From Diadema setosum (lineage: Eukaryota > Echinodermata > Echinoidea > Diadematoida > Diadematidae): a DNA stretch of 64,000 bases. Shown piece by piece: positions 33,601-48,600 of the stretch. The stretch lies in assembly GCF_964275005.1 (NCBI RefSeq), contig NC_092704.1, positions 11,596,871 to 11,660,870 of the forward strand, in the 5' to 3' direction. Made by a program: the position numbers and the translations under genes. Numbering within the stretch: position 1 is the stretch's first letter; each line of letters starts with the position of its first letter. Under the pieces are notes generated by a model that was not told the origin of the DNA, searched no databases, and worked only from the letters and a program-made list of their open reading frames with translations.

Positions 33601-36600
33601 CGCCGCAAAATTTTGCCTGTACATAGAGCCGGATGTCAACTACAAGATTATATGGTCATACAATAGAAAAAAATTTGATTTTATATTTTTTAATAAATTA
33701 ATTATGCAAATTAATGCATGAAATCATATTTTCACCTATAACTCCATTAAAAAGATTGAAGGATTGCTAAATTTTTGTGTCAGAGTTCCTCAAGACATAT
33801 CAAACAATTTTCTTATAAAAAAATAGCGCAATCAAAGTCAGTTTCTTTTGTTTTGTATTGTTTTGTTAATTTCTTATGTATTTTATTGTTTTTTCGACCT
33901 TTTGTTTTCTATTGTTTTTTTGCCAAAATTTGTTGCAGGCACTTTTCCAAGCTGATCTACATTAGAATTGATTAATTTCAATGGTTAAAAGATGAAATAA
34001 TCCAATTCATATCAATTAAACAAAAAAACACAATTTGCATTGGATTTGCACACAAAATCATGAATTTGAGCTGTTTTTGGGGTTGACATGCATATGCAAA
34101 ACATTGCGTAACTTCAGAATGGTGTACCCGGACGTCGCAAATTTGGTCTCAAAATATGCGGGAGACTTCAATGAAAAAAGTCACAAAACGCCGCGGCAAA
34201 ATCTTTGCGCGTTGCAGAATCGTGGCGCGAAATGTCGAGGGGGGGGGGGGTCAATTTGACCCCCCCCCCAGTTAGAATAGGGTTAATGCTTGGTAGCTTG
34301 TAAATCGTTGGAAATTCTTGAAGAGCCTGTACAGTGAAGTTGTGTCATATTAAGTCTGTTTTTGTTTGTTTGTTTGTTCTCTTCTTTTTGGTATTGAATC
34401 TAGAACGTATTCTACAAGATTAAATGTTGAAGGTATCCCGTTTAAACAAAGAGTTATGGTTAGGTCATCTGGACTATATTGAAAGATATGAAGATTTTAT
34501 TTGTACGTCGGTTTGCGATTCATTTGATTTGTAGAAAATCTATCACTGTGAAGAAGGTGTAATATCCATTTTCTTTAATTGGCATTGAAGCTAAAATGAT
34601 TTCACGAGATTATTATTATTATTATTTTTTTTTTGTAGAAAGGCCATTAATCCAAATATAAAAGAACAACAACAAGGCTGTACCCATTGCTGTAGTCTGA
34701 GCAGGGGTAGTAGTAGAAAGAGTTGTGGTCTCCTCCGTCTTAGTAGTACCCATCGGAGTTGTTGTGGTAACAGCTGTGGTGGTAGCTTCAGTGACTGTAG
34801 TGGGTTTCGACGTGCTGCTAGGTACACTTGTAGTGACAACGGTTGTGACTACTGTTGTTTCCATGCTCGTAGCTGATTAATGAAAGAAAAAGAACACCGG
34901 GAATCCAAGATATGAAAGGAACGTTACAGAATGTAACTTGTGAATTTGTTGCTAAAAAGTTGAGTGCACGGTTAAGTACCAGAAGTAACCAGCGGGCAGT
35001 ATGTATAGACTATGAACTTATCAATTCAATAACATACAACTAATCTTTTTTTTTTTTCTGTCTCTGAATTGAGAGCACAGGAAATTTCAAATGTAATAGA
35101 CCGTGGAATATAAGCAACAACGGGGACATTCAACTCGATATATTATAGATCGAATAAGAGAACAAGAGAGATGAGAAAGTAGGAATATGGGAACCCAGAA
35201 TAAAAGGAAACGAAATTACCTGTCTCAATACATCCTCTGAATGTCACCGTCAACTGCGAATCTGCCGCGTTGTAGTCATCAGGAAGGGTGATGTCAAAAT
35301 AAACTTCATTCAAACCAGTCAAAGGTTCAAACTCGTACATTCCTGAAGGCTGATCTTCTCCGGGTTCAACTGTAAATTGGCGTTCAACATCTCCATCGCT
35401 CGACGGCGGGACACCAATTGTGACAGTATTGGGAGGCGAGCCATTCGTTGTGGTTATGCTGACGGCTGATACCTTAATCGTCACTTCGGAGGTGTCATCC
35501 GTTGATTTGACAATGACTCTTACTTTCCTATTGGAAGTAGGTTCCGTCCAAAGGTTTGTTTCGACGTTGTCCAGTAAAACTCTTAATTTAGTATCAGGGT
35601 CCTCGCCATCCAGTGGTTTTCTGCAATAACCTGGAAAGTAAAAGAAAATAATTTGTAGCGTAAAACTGTTTGGGACACAGAAAACCGTTGGCTGGTACAC
35701 AGAGTTACCAACATTTGTATTTATTCTCTTGTCTAGTTTAGCAAACTGGCTCGTTTGATGTGGTGTAGCAGAAAGTACATGATGGAACAGGTTATGTTAA
35801 CGCGGAAAACTTGTCTGACTGCCTTCTAATCAAATGAAATCCTTCAGGTTTAGAGTCTTGGGACACAAGTCCGACAAAAATGGAAGTGAAAAAGTACCTG
35901 GCGTAGTAGATTCCGGCCTTTCTGTAGTGATCGATGTAACAGTTGTCTGAGTTGTAGTTGTTGCTTCAGGAGTGGCAGTAGTTTCCTCAACGACTGCTGT
36001 TGTTTGCTCGGTTCCTGGAGCAGTAGTCGTTGTCGCTCGCGTTCGCGACCTTGTTGTGACTTCTGTTAAAAAAGAAAACGACACGCATGTATCTGTCACT
36101 TAATGTTTATGACAGTTGAGAAAAACATTTTGAAGACAATACCTATAGCGAAGAATAGCCGAAACCAGTTTGATCTTAAAGTAATTATTATTTAGTGATA
36201 ACCGATTTTCTTTCTTACTACACGTTAATTCAAAAAGGTTACAAATACAATGCAGACTTAGACCTACCTGACTGACCCAGAGTTGTCGTTTCTGTAAATG
36301 TTGAGAGAGAAAAAAGAGAACATTCTAGTTATGGATCGATTACAGTCGCATCAGACAGAGCTGAAATATTATATTGAAATACAAATTAAGTACTTTCCAT
36401 GACTTAGGTGATGATTTATTGTTTTGCATATCTTAATGTTCAGAAATTCAAGATGTAATTTCAAAAACTGTGTCCTCGCTAATGAATGTAAGGTTTGGCA
36501 TCAATACACTGCTAAAAAAGCAATAACCAAAAAACAAAGTTTAGCGTCTTGTCACTTGATCTGGTCAAGAGAGAGATTCCTGCTTCGAGTCATATTTTAC

Positions 36601-39600
36601 TTTACTGGACTGTGTTATTGAAATAAAATTTGGGCATTAATGCTTGGTAGCTTGTAAATCGTTGGAAATTCTTGAAGAGCCTGTACAGTGAAGTTGTGTC
36701 ATATTAAGTCTGTTTTTGTTTGTTTGTTTGTTCTCTTGTTTTTGGTATTGAATCTAGAACGTATTCTACAAGATTAAATGTTGAAGATATCCCGTTTAAA
36801 CAAAGAGTTATGGTTAGGTCATCTGGACTATATTGAAAGATATGAAGATTTTATTTGTACGTCGGTTTGCGATTCATTTGATTTGTAGAAAATCTATCAC
36901 TGTGAAGAAGGTGTAATATCCATTTTCTTTAATTGGCATTGAAGCTAAAATGATTTCACGAGATTATTATTATTATTTTTTTTTTTGTAGAAAGGCCATT
37001 AATCCAAATATAAAAGAACAACAAGGCTGTACCCATTGCTGTAGTCTGAGCAGGGGTAGTAGTAGAAAGAGTTGTGGTCTCCTCCGTCTTAGTAGTACCC
37101 ATCGGAGTTGTTGTGGTAACAGCTGTGGTGGTAGCTTCAGTGACTGTAGTGGGTTTCGACGTGCTGCTAGGTACACTTGTAGTGACAACGGTTGTGACTA
37201 CTGTTGTTTCCATGCTCGTAGCTGATTAATGAAAGAAAAAGAACACCGGGAATCCAAGATATGAAAGGAACGTTACAGAATGTAACTTGTGAATTTGTTG
37301 CTAAAAAGTTGAGTGCACGGTTAAGTACCAGAAGTAACCAGCGGGCAGTATGTATAGACTATGAACTTATCAATTCAATAACATACAACTAATCTTTTTT
37401 TTTTCTGTCTCTGAATTGAGAGCACAGGAAATTTCAAATGTAATAGACCGTGGTATATAAGCAACAACGGGGACATTCACCTCGATATATTATAGATCGA
37501 ATAAGAGAACAAGAGAGATGAGAAAGTAGGAATATGGGAACCCAGAATAAAAGGAAACGAAATTACCTGTCTCAATACATCCTCTGAATGTCACCGTCAA
37601 CTGCGAATCTGCCGCGTTGTAGTCATCAGGAAGGGTGATGTCAAAATAAACTTCATTCAAACCAGTCAAAGGTTCAAACTCGTACATTCCTGAAGGCTGA
37701 TCTTCTCCGGGTTCAACTGTAAATTGGCGTTCAACATCTCCATCGCTCGACGGCGGGACACCAATTGTGACAGTATTGGGAGGCGAGCCATTCGTTGTGG
37801 TTATGCTGACGGCTGATACCTTAATCGTCACTTCGGAGGTGTCATCCGTTGATTTGACAATGACTCTTACTTTCCTATTGGAAGTAGGTTCCGTCCAAAG
37901 GTTTGTTTCGACGTTGTCCAGTAAAACTCTTAATTTAGTATCAGGGTCCTCGCCATCCAGTGGTTTTCTGCAATAACCTGGAAAGTAAAAGAAAATAACT
38001 TGTAGCGTAAAACTGTTTGGGAAACAGAAAACCGTTGGCTGGTACACAGAGTTACCAACATTTGTATTTATTCTCTTGTCTAGTTTAGCAAACTGGCTCG
38101 TTTGATGTGGTGTAGCAGAAAGTACATGATGGAACAGGTTATGTTAACGCGGAAAACTTGTCTGACTGCCTTCTAATCAAATGAAATCCTTCAGGTTTAG
38201 AGTCTTGGGACACAAGTCCGACAAAAATGGAATTGAAAAAGTACCTGGCGTAGTAGATTCCGGCCTTTCTGTAGTGATCGATGTAACAGTTGTCTGAGTT
38301 GTAGTTGTTGCTTCAGGAGTGGCAGTAGTTTCCTCAACGACTGCTGTTGTTTGCTCGGTTCCTGGAGCAGTAGTCGTTGTCGCTCGCGTTCGCGACCTTG
38401 TTGTGACTTCTGTTAAAAAAGAAAACGACACGCATGTAACTGTCACTTAATGTTTATGACAGTTGAGAAAAACATTTTGAAGACAATACCTATAGCGAAG
38501 AATAGCCGAAACCAGTTTGATCTTAAAGTAATTATTATTTAGTGATAACCGATTTTCTTTCTTACTACACGTTAATTCAAAAAGGTTACAAATACAATGC
38601 AGACTTAGACCTACCTGACTGACCCAGAGTTGTCGTTTCTGTAAATGTTGAGAGAGAAAAAAGAGAACATTCTAGTTATGGATCGATTACAGTCGCATCA
38701 GACAGAGCTGAAATATTATATTGAAATACAAATTAAGTACTTTCCATGACTTAGGTGATGATTTATTGTTTTGCATATCTTAATGTTCAGAAATTCAAGA
38801 TGTAATTTCAAAAACTGTGTCCTCGCTAATGAATGTAAGGTTTGGCATCAATACACTGCTAAAAAAACAATAACCAAAAAACAAAGTTTAGCGTCTTGTC
38901 ACTTGATCTGGTCAAGAGAGAGATTCCTGCTTCGAGTCATGTTTTACTTTACTGGACTGTGTTATTGAAATAAAATTTGGGCATTAATGCTTGGTAGCTT
39001 GTAAATCGTTGGAAATTCTTGAAGAGCCTGTACAGTGAAGTTGTGTCATATTAAGTCTGTTTTTGTTTGTTTGTTTGTTCTCTTGTTTTTGGTATTGAAT
39101 CTAGAACGTATTCTACAAGATTAAATGTTGAAGATATCCCGTTTAAACAAAGAGTTATGGTTAGGTCATCTGGACTATATTGAAAGATATGAAGATTTCA
39201 TTTGTACGTCGGTTATTATTATTTTTTTTTTGTAGAAAGGCCATTAATCCTAATATAAAAGAACAACAAGAAGGCTGTACCCATTGCTGTAGTCTGAGCA
39301 GGGGTAGTAGTAGAAAGAGTTGTGGTCTCCTCCGTCTTAGTAGTACCCATCGGAGTTGTTGTGGTAACAGCTGTGGTGGTAGCTTCAGTGAATGTAGTGG
39401 GTTTCGACGTGCTGGTAGGTACACTTGTAGTGACAACGGTTGTGACTACTGTTGTTTCCATGCTCGTAGCTGATTAATGAAAGAAAAAGAACACCGGGAA
39501 TCCAAGATATGAAAGGAACGTTACAGAATGTAACTTGTGAATTTGTTGCTAAAAAGTTGAGTGCACGGTTAAGTACAAGAAGTAACCAGTGGGCAGTATG

Positions 39601-42600
39601 TATAGACTATGAACTTATCAATTCAATAACATACAACTAATCTTTTTTTTTTCTGTCTCTGAATTGAGAGCACAGGAAATTTCAAATGTAATAGACCGTG
39701 GAATATCAGCAACAACGGGGACATTCAACTCGATATATTATAGATCGAATAAGAGAACAAGAGAGATGAGAAAGTAGGAATATGGGAACCCAGAATAAAA
39801 GGAAACGAAATTACCTGTCTCAATACATCCTCTGAATGTCACCGTCAACTGCGAATCTGCCACGTTGTAGTCATCAGGAAGGGTGATGTCAAAATAAACT
39901 TCATTCAAACCAGTCAAAGGTTCAAACTCGTACATTCCTGAAGGCTGATCTTCTCCGGGTTCAGCTGTAAATTGGCGTTCAACATCTCCATCGCTCGACG
40001 GCGGGACACCAATTGTGACAGTATTGGGAGGCGAGCCATTCGTTGTGGTTATGCTGACGGCTGATACCTTAATCGTCACTTCGGAGGTGTCATCCGTTGA
40101 TTTGACAATGACTCTTACTTTCCTATTGGAAGTAGGTTCCGTCCAAAGGTTTGTTTCGACGTTGTCCAGTAAAACTCTTAATTTAGTATCAGGGTCCTCG
40201 CCATCCAGCGGTTTTCTGCAATAACCTGGAAAGTAAAAGAAAATAATTTGTAGTGTAAAACTGTTTGGGAAACAGAAAAGCGTGGACTGGTACACAGAGT
40301 TACCAACATTTGTATTTATACGCTTGTCTAGTTTAGCAAACTGGCTCGTTTGATGTGGTGTAGCAGGAAAGTACATGATGGAACAGGTTATGTTAACGCG
40401 GAAAACTTGTCTGACTGCCTTCTAATCAAATGAAATCCTTCAGGTTTAGAGTCTTGGGACACAAGTCCGACAAAAATGGAAGTGAAAAAGTACCTGGCGT
40501 AGTAGATTCCGGCCTTTCTGTAGTGATCGATGTAACAGTTGTCTGAGTTGTAGTTGTTGCTTCAGGAGTGGCAGTAGTTTCCTCAACGACTGCTGTTGTT
40601 TGCTCTGTTCCTGGAGCAGTAGTCGTTGTCGCTCGCGTTCGCGACCTTGTTGTGACTTCTGTTAAAAAAAGAAAACGACACGCATGTATCTGTCACTCAA
40701 TGTTTATGACAGCTGAGAAAAACATTTTGAAGACAATACCTATAGCGAAGAATAGCCGAAACCAGTTTGATCTTAAAGTAATTATTATTCAGTGATAACC
40801 GATTTTCTTTCTTACTACACGTTAATTCAAAAAGGTTACAAATAGAATGCAGACTTAGACCTACCTGACTGACCCAGAGTTGTCGTTTCTGTAAATGTTG
40901 AGAGAGAAAAAAAGAGAACATTCTAGTTATGGATCGATTACAGTCGCATCAGACAGAGCTGAAATATTATATTGAAATACAAATTAAGTACTTTCCATGA
41001 CTTAGGTGATGATTTATTGTTTTGCATATCTTAATGTTCAGAAATTCAAGTTGTAATTTCAAAAACAGTGTCCTCGCTAATGAATGTAAGGTTTGGCATC
41101 CATACACTGCTAAAAAAACAATAACCAAAAAACAAAGTTTAGCGTCTTGTCCCTTGATCTGGTCAAGAGAGAGATTCCTGCTTCGAGTCATGTTTTACTT
41201 TACTGGACTGTGTTATTGAAATAAAATTTGGGCATTAATGTTTGGTAGCTTGTAAATCGTTGGAAAATCTTGAAGAGCCTGTACAGTGAAGTTGTGTCAT
41301 ATTAAGTCTGTTTTTGTTTGTGTGTTTGTTTGTTCTCTTCTTTTTGGTATTGAATCTAGAACGTATTCTACAAGATCAAATGTTGAAGATATCCCGTTTA
41401 AACAAAGAGTTATGGTTAGGTCATCTGGACTATATTGAAAGATATGAAGATTTTATTTGTTCGTCGGTTTGCGATTCATTTGATTTGTGAAGAAGATGTG
41501 ATATCCATTTTCTTTTATTGGCATTGAAGCTAAATCACGAGATTATTATTATTATTATTATTTTTTCTTTTTTTTGTAGAAAGGCCATTAATCCTAATAT
41601 AAAAGAACAACAACAAGGCTGTACCCATTGCTGTAGTCTGAGCAGGGGTAGTAGTAGAAAGAGTTGTGGTCTCCTCCGTCTTAGTAGTACCCATCGGAGT
41701 TGTTGTGGTAACAGCTGTGGTGGTAGCTTCAGTTACTGTAGTGGGTTTCGACGTGCTGGTAGGTACACTTGTAGTGACAACGGTTGTGACTACTGTTGTT
41801 TCCATGCTCGTAGCTGATTAATGAAAGAAAAAGAACACCGGGAATCCAAGATATGAAAGGAACGTTACAGAATGTAACTTGTGAATTTGTTGCTAAAAAG
41901 TTGAGTGCACGGTTAAGGACAAGAAGTAACCAGTGGGCAGTATGTATAGACTATGAACTTATCAATTCAATAACATACAACTAATCTTTTTTTTTTCTGT
42001 CTCTGAATTGAGAGCACGGGAAATTTCAAATGTAATAGACCGTGGAATATCAGCAACAACGGGGACATTCAACTCGATATATTATAGATCGAATAAGAGA
42101 ACAAGAGAGATGATAAAGTAGGAATATGGGAACCCAGAATAAAAGGAAACGAAATTACCTGTCTCAATACATCCTCTGAATGTCACGGTCAACTGCGAAT
42201 CTGCCACGTTGTAGTCATCAGGAAGGGTGATGTCAAAATAAACTTCATTCAAACCAGTCAAAGGTTCAAACTCGTACATTCCTGAAGGCTGATCTTCTCC
42301 GGGTTCAGCTGTAAATTGGCGTTCAACATCTCCATCGCTCGACGGCGGGACACCAATTGTGACAGTATTGGGAGGCGAGCCATTCGTTGTGGTTATGCTG
42401 ACGGCTGATACCTTAATCGTCACTTCGGAGGTGTCATCCGTTGATTTGACAATGACTCTTACTTTCCTATTGGAAGTAGGTTCCGTCCAAAGGTTTGTTT
42501 CGACGTTGTCCAGTAAAACTCTTAATTTAGTATCAGGGTCCTCGGCATCCAGTGGTTTTCTGCAATAACCTGGAAAGTAAAAGAAAATAATTTGTAGCGT

Positions 42601-45600
42601 AAAACTGTTTGGGAAACAGAAAACCGTTGGCTGGTACACAGAGTTACCAACATTTGTATTTATTCTCTTGTCTAGTTTAGCAAACTGGCTCGTTTGATGT
42701 GGTGTAGCAGAAAGTACATGATGGAACAGGTTATGTTAACGCGGAAAACTTGTCTGACTGCCTTCTAATCAAATGAAATCCTTCATGTTTAGAGTCTTGG
42801 GACACAAGTCCGACAAAAATGGAAGTGAAAAAGTACCTGGCGTAGTAGATTCCGGCCTTTCTGTAGTGATCGATGTAACAGTTGTCTGAGTTGTAGTTGT
42901 TGCTTCAGGAGTGGCAGTAGTTTCCTCAACGACTGCTGTTGTTTGCTCTGTTCCTGGAGCAGTAGTCGTTGTCGCTCGCGTTCGCGACCTTGTTGTGACT
43001 TCTGTTAAAAAAAGAAAACGACACGCATGTATCTGTCACTCAATGTTTATGACAGCTGAGAAAAACATTTTGAAGACAATACCTATAGCGAAGAATAGCC
43101 GAAACCAGTTTGATCTTAAAGTAATTATTATTCAGTGATAACCGATTTTCTTTCTTACTACACGTTAATTCAAAAAGGTTACAAATAGAATGCAGACTTA
43201 GACCTACCTGACTGACCCAGAGTTGTCGTTTCTGTAAATGTTGAGAGAGAAAAAAAGAGAACATTCTAGTTATGGATCGATTACAGTCGCATCAGACAGA
43301 GCTGAAATATTATATTGAAATACAAATTAAGTACTTTCCATGACTTAGGTGATGATTTATTGTTTTGCATATCTTAATGTTCAGAAATTCAAGTTGTAAT
43401 TTCAAAAACAGTGTCCTCGCTAATGAATGTAAGGTTTGGCATCCATACACTGCTAAAAAACAATAACCAAAAAACAAAGTTTAGCGTCTTGTCCCTTGAT
43501 CTGGTCAAGAGAGAGATTCCTGCTTCGAGTCATGTTTTACTTTACTGGACTGTGTTATTGAAATAAAATTTGGGCATTAATGTTTGGTAGCTTGTAAATC
43601 GTTGGAAAATCTTGAAGAGCCTGTACAGTGAAGTTGTGTCATATTAAGTCTGTTTTTGTTTGTGTGTTTGTTTGTTCTCTTCTTTTTGGTATTGAATCTA
43701 GAACGTATTCTACAAGATCAAATGTTGAAGATATCCCGTTTAAACAAAGAGTTATGGTTAGGTCATCTGGACTATATTGAAAGATATGAAGATTTTATTT
43801 GTTCGTCGGTTTGCGATTCATTTGATTTGTGAAGAAGATGTGATATCCATTTTCTTTTATTGGCATTGAAGCTAAATCACGAGATTATTATTATTATTAT
43901 TTTTTTTTTTTTGTAGAAAGGCCATTAATCCTAATATAAAAGAACAACAACAAGGCTGTACCCATTGCTGTAGTCTGAGCAGGGGTAGTAGTAGAAAGAG
44001 TTGTGGTCTCCTCCGTCTTAGTAGTACCCATCGGAGTTGTTGTGGTAACAGCTGTGGTGGTAGCTTCAGTTACTGTAGTGGGTTTCGACGTGCTGGTAGG
44101 TACACTTGTAGTGACAACGGTTGTGACTACTGTTGTTTGCATGCTCGTAGCTGATTAATGAAAGAAAAAGAACACCGGGAATCCAAGATATGAAAGGAAC
44201 GTTACAGAATGTAACTTGTGAATTTGTTGCTAAAAAGTTGAGTGCACGGTTAAGTACAAGAAGTAACCAGTGGGCAGTATGTATAGACTATGAACTTATC
44301 AATTCAATAACATACAACTAATCTTTTTTTTTTCTGTCTCTGAATTGAGAGCACGGGAAATTTCAAATGTAATAGACCGTGGAATATCAGCAACAACGGG
44401 GACATTCAACTCGATATATTATAGATCGAATAAGAGAACAAGAGAGATGATAAAGTAGGAATATGGGAACCCAGAATAAAAGGAAACGAAATTACCTGTC
44501 TCAATACATCCTCTGAATGTCACGGTCAACTGCGAATCTGCCACGTTGTAGTCATCAGGAAGGGTGATGTCAAAATAAACTTCATTCAAACCAGTCAAAG
44601 GTTCAAACTCGTACATTCCTGAAGGCTGATCTTCTCCGGGTTCAGCTGTAAATTGGCGTTCAACATCTCCATCGCTCGACGGCGGGACACCAATTGTGAC
44701 AGTATTGGGAGGCGAGCCATTCGTTGTGGTTATGCTGACGGCTGATACCTTAATCGTCACTTCGGAGGTGTCATCCGTTGATTTGACAATGACTCTTACT
44801 TTCCTATTGGAAGTAGGTTCCGTCCAAAGGTTTGTTTCGACGTTGTCCAGTAAAACTCTTAATTTAGTATCAGGGTCCTCGGCATCCAGTGGTTTTCTGC
44901 AATAACCTGGAAAGTAAAAGAAAATAATTTGTAGCGTAAAACTGTTTGGGAAACAGAAAACCGTTGGCTGGTACACAGAGTTACCAACATTTGTATTTAT
45001 TCTCTTGTCTAGTTTAGCAAACTGGCTCGTTTGATGTGGTGTAGCAGAAAGTACATGATGGAACAGGTTATGTTAACGCGGAAAACTTGTCTGACTGCCT
45101 TCTAATCAAATGAAATCCTTCATGTTTAGAGTCTTGGGACACAAGTCCGACAAAAATGGAAGTGAAAAAGTACCTGGCGTAGTAGATTCCGGCCTTTCTG
45201 TAGTGATCGATGTAACAGTTGTCTGAGTTGTAGTTGTTGCTTCAGGAGTGGCAGTAGTTTCCTCAACGACTGCTGTTGTTTGCTCTGTTCCTGGAGCAGT
45301 AGTCGTTGTCGCTCGCGTTCGCGACCTTGTTGTGACTTCTGTTAAAAAAAGAAAACGACACGCATGTATCTGTCACTCAATGTTTATGACAGCTGAGAAA
45401 AACATTTTGAAGACAATACCTATAGCGAAGAATAGCCGAAACCAGTTTGATCTTAAAGTAATTATTATTCAGTGATAACCGATTTTCTTTCTTACTACAC
45501 GTTAATTCAAAAAGGTTACAAATAGAATGCAGACTTAGACCTACCTGACTGACCCAGAGTTGTCGTTTCTGTAAATGTTGAGAGAGAAAAAAAGAGAACA

Positions 45601-48600
45601 TTCTAGTTATGGATCGATTACAGTCGCATCAGACAGAGCTGAAATATTATATTGAAATACAAATTAAGTACTTTCCATGACTTAGGTGATGATTTATTGT
45701 TTTGCATATCTTAATGTTCAGAAATTCAAGTTGTAATTTCAAAAACAGTGTCCTCGCTAATGAATGTAAGGTTTGGCATCCATACACTGCTAAAAAAACA
45801 ATAACCAAAAAACAAAGTTTAGCGTCTTGTCCCTTGATCTGGTCAAGAGAGAGATTCCTGCTTCGAGTCATGTTTTACTTTACTGGACTGTGTTATTGAA
45901 ATAAAATTTGGGCATTAATGTTTGGTAGCTTGTAAATCGTTGGAAAATCTTGAAGAGCCTGTACAGTGAAGTTGTGTCATATTAAGTCTGTTTTTGTTTG
46001 TGTGTTTGTTTGTTCTCTTCTTTTTGGTATTGAATCTAGAACGTATTCTACAAGATCAAATGTTGAAGATATCCCGTTTAAACAAAGAGTTATGGTTAGG
46101 TCATCTGGACTATATTGAAAGATATGAAGATTTTATTTGTTCGTCGGTTTGCGATTCATTTGATTTGTGAAGAAGATGTGATATCCATTTTCTTTTATTG
46201 GCATTGAAGCTAAATCACGAGATTATTATTATTATTATTATTTTTTTTTTTTTGTAGAAAGGCCATTAATCCTAATATAAAAGAACAACAACAAGGCTGT
46301 ACCCATTGCTGTAGTCTGAGCAGGGGTAGTAGTAGAAAGAGTTGTGGTCTCCTCCGTCTTAGTAGTACCCATCGGAGTTGTTGTGGTAACAGCTGTGGTG
46401 GTAGCTTCAGTTACTGTAGTGGGTTTCGACGTGCTGGTAGGTACACTTGTAGTGACAACGGTTGTGACTACTGTTGTTTCCATGCTCGTAGCTGATTAAT
46501 GAAAGAAAAAGAACACCGGGAATCCAAGATATGAAAGGAACGTTACAGAATGTAACTTGTGAATTTGTTGCTAAAAAGTTGAGTGCACGGTTAAGTACAA
46601 GAAGTAACCAGTGGGCAGTATGTATAGACTATGAACTTATCAATTCAATAACATACAACTAATCTTTTTTTTTTTCTGTCTCTGAATTGAGAGCACAGGA
46701 AATTTCAAATGTAATAGACCGTGGAATATCAGCAACAACGGGGACATTCAACTCGATATATTATAGATCGAATAAGAGAACAAGAGAGATGAGAAAGTAG
46801 GAATATGGGAACCCAGAAAAAAAGGAAACGAAATTACCTGTCTCAATACATCCTCTGAATGTCACGGTCAACTGCGAATCTGCCACGTTGTAGTCATCAG
46901 GAAGGGTGATGTCAAAATAAACTTCATTCAAACCAGTCAAAGGTTCAAACTCGTACATTCCTGAAGGCTGATCTTCTCCGGGTTCAGCTGTAAATTGGCG
47001 TTCAACATCTCCATCGCTCGACGGCGGGACACCAATTGTGACAGTATTGGGAGGCGAGCCATTCGTTGTGGTTATGCTGACGGCTGATACCTTAATCGTC
47101 ACTTCGGAGGTGTCATCCGTTGATTTGACAATGACTCTTACTTTCCTATTGGAAGTAGGTTCCGTCCAAAGGTTTGTTTCGACGTTGTCCAGTAAAACTC
47201 TTAATTTAGTATCAGGGTCCTCGGCATCCAGTGGTTTTCTGCAATAACCTGGAAAGTAAAAGAAAATAATTTGTAGCGTAAAACTGTTTGGGAAACAGAA
47301 AACCGTTGGCTGGTAGAGTTACCAACATTTGTATTTATTCTCTTGTCTAGTTTAGCAAACTGGCTCGTTTGATGTGGTGTAGCAGAAAGTACGTGATGGA
47401 ACAGGTTATGTTAACGCGGAAAACTTGTCTGACTGCCTTCTAATCAAATGAAATCCTTCATGTTTAGAGTCTTGGGACACAAGTCCGACAAAAATGGAAG
47501 TGAAAAAGTACCTGGCGTAGTAGATTCCGGCCTTTCTGTAGTGATCGATGTAACAGTTGTCTGAGTTGTAGTTGTTGCTTCAGGAGTGGCAGTAGTTTCC
47601 TCAACGACTGCTGTTGTTTGCTCTGTTCCTGGAGCAGTAGTCGTTGTCGCTCGCGTTCGCGACCTTGTTGTGACTTCTGTTAAAAATAAGAAAACGACAC
47701 GCACGTATCTGTCACTCAATGTTTATGACAGTTGAGAAAAACATTTTGAAGACAATACCTATAGCGAAGAATAGCCGAAACCAGTTTGATCTTAAAGTAA
47801 TTATTATTCAGTGATAACCGATTTTCTTTCTTACTACACGTTAATTCAAAAAGGTTACAAATACAACGGAGACTTAGACCTACCTGACTGACCCAGAGTT
47901 GTCGTTTCTGTAAATGTTGAGAGAGAAAAAAAGAGAACATTCTAGTTATGGATCGATTACAGTCGCATCAGACAGAGCTGAAATATTATATTGAAATACA
48001 AATTAAGTACTTTCCATGACTTAGGTGATGATTTATTGTTTTGCATATCTTAATGTTCAGAAATTCAAGTTGTAATTTCAAAAACAGTGTCCTCGCTAAT
48101 GAATGTAAGGTTTGGCATCCATACACTGCTAAAAAAACAATAACCAAAAAACAAAGTTTAGCGTCTTGTCCCTTGATCTGGTCAAGAGAGAGATTCCTGC
48201 TTCGAGTCATGTTTTATTTTACTGGACTGTGTTATTGAAATAAAATTTGGGCATTAATGCTTGGTAGCTTGGAAATCGTTGGAAATTCTTGAAGAGCCTG
48301 TACAGTAAAGTTGTGTCATATTAAGTCTGTTTTTGTTTGTGTGTTTGTTTGTTCTCTTCTTTTTGGTATTGAATCTAGAACGTATTCTACAAGATTAAAT
48401 GTTGAAGATATCCCGTTTAAACAAGGAGTTATGTTTTGGTCATCTGGACTATATTGAAAGATGTGAAGGTTATATTTGTTTGTCGGTTTGCAATTCGTTT
48501 GATTTGTCGAAAATCCATCACTGTGAAGAAGGTGTTACATCCATTTTGTTCAATTGGCATTGAAGCTAAAATGATTTCACGATTTTTTTTTTCGTAGAAA

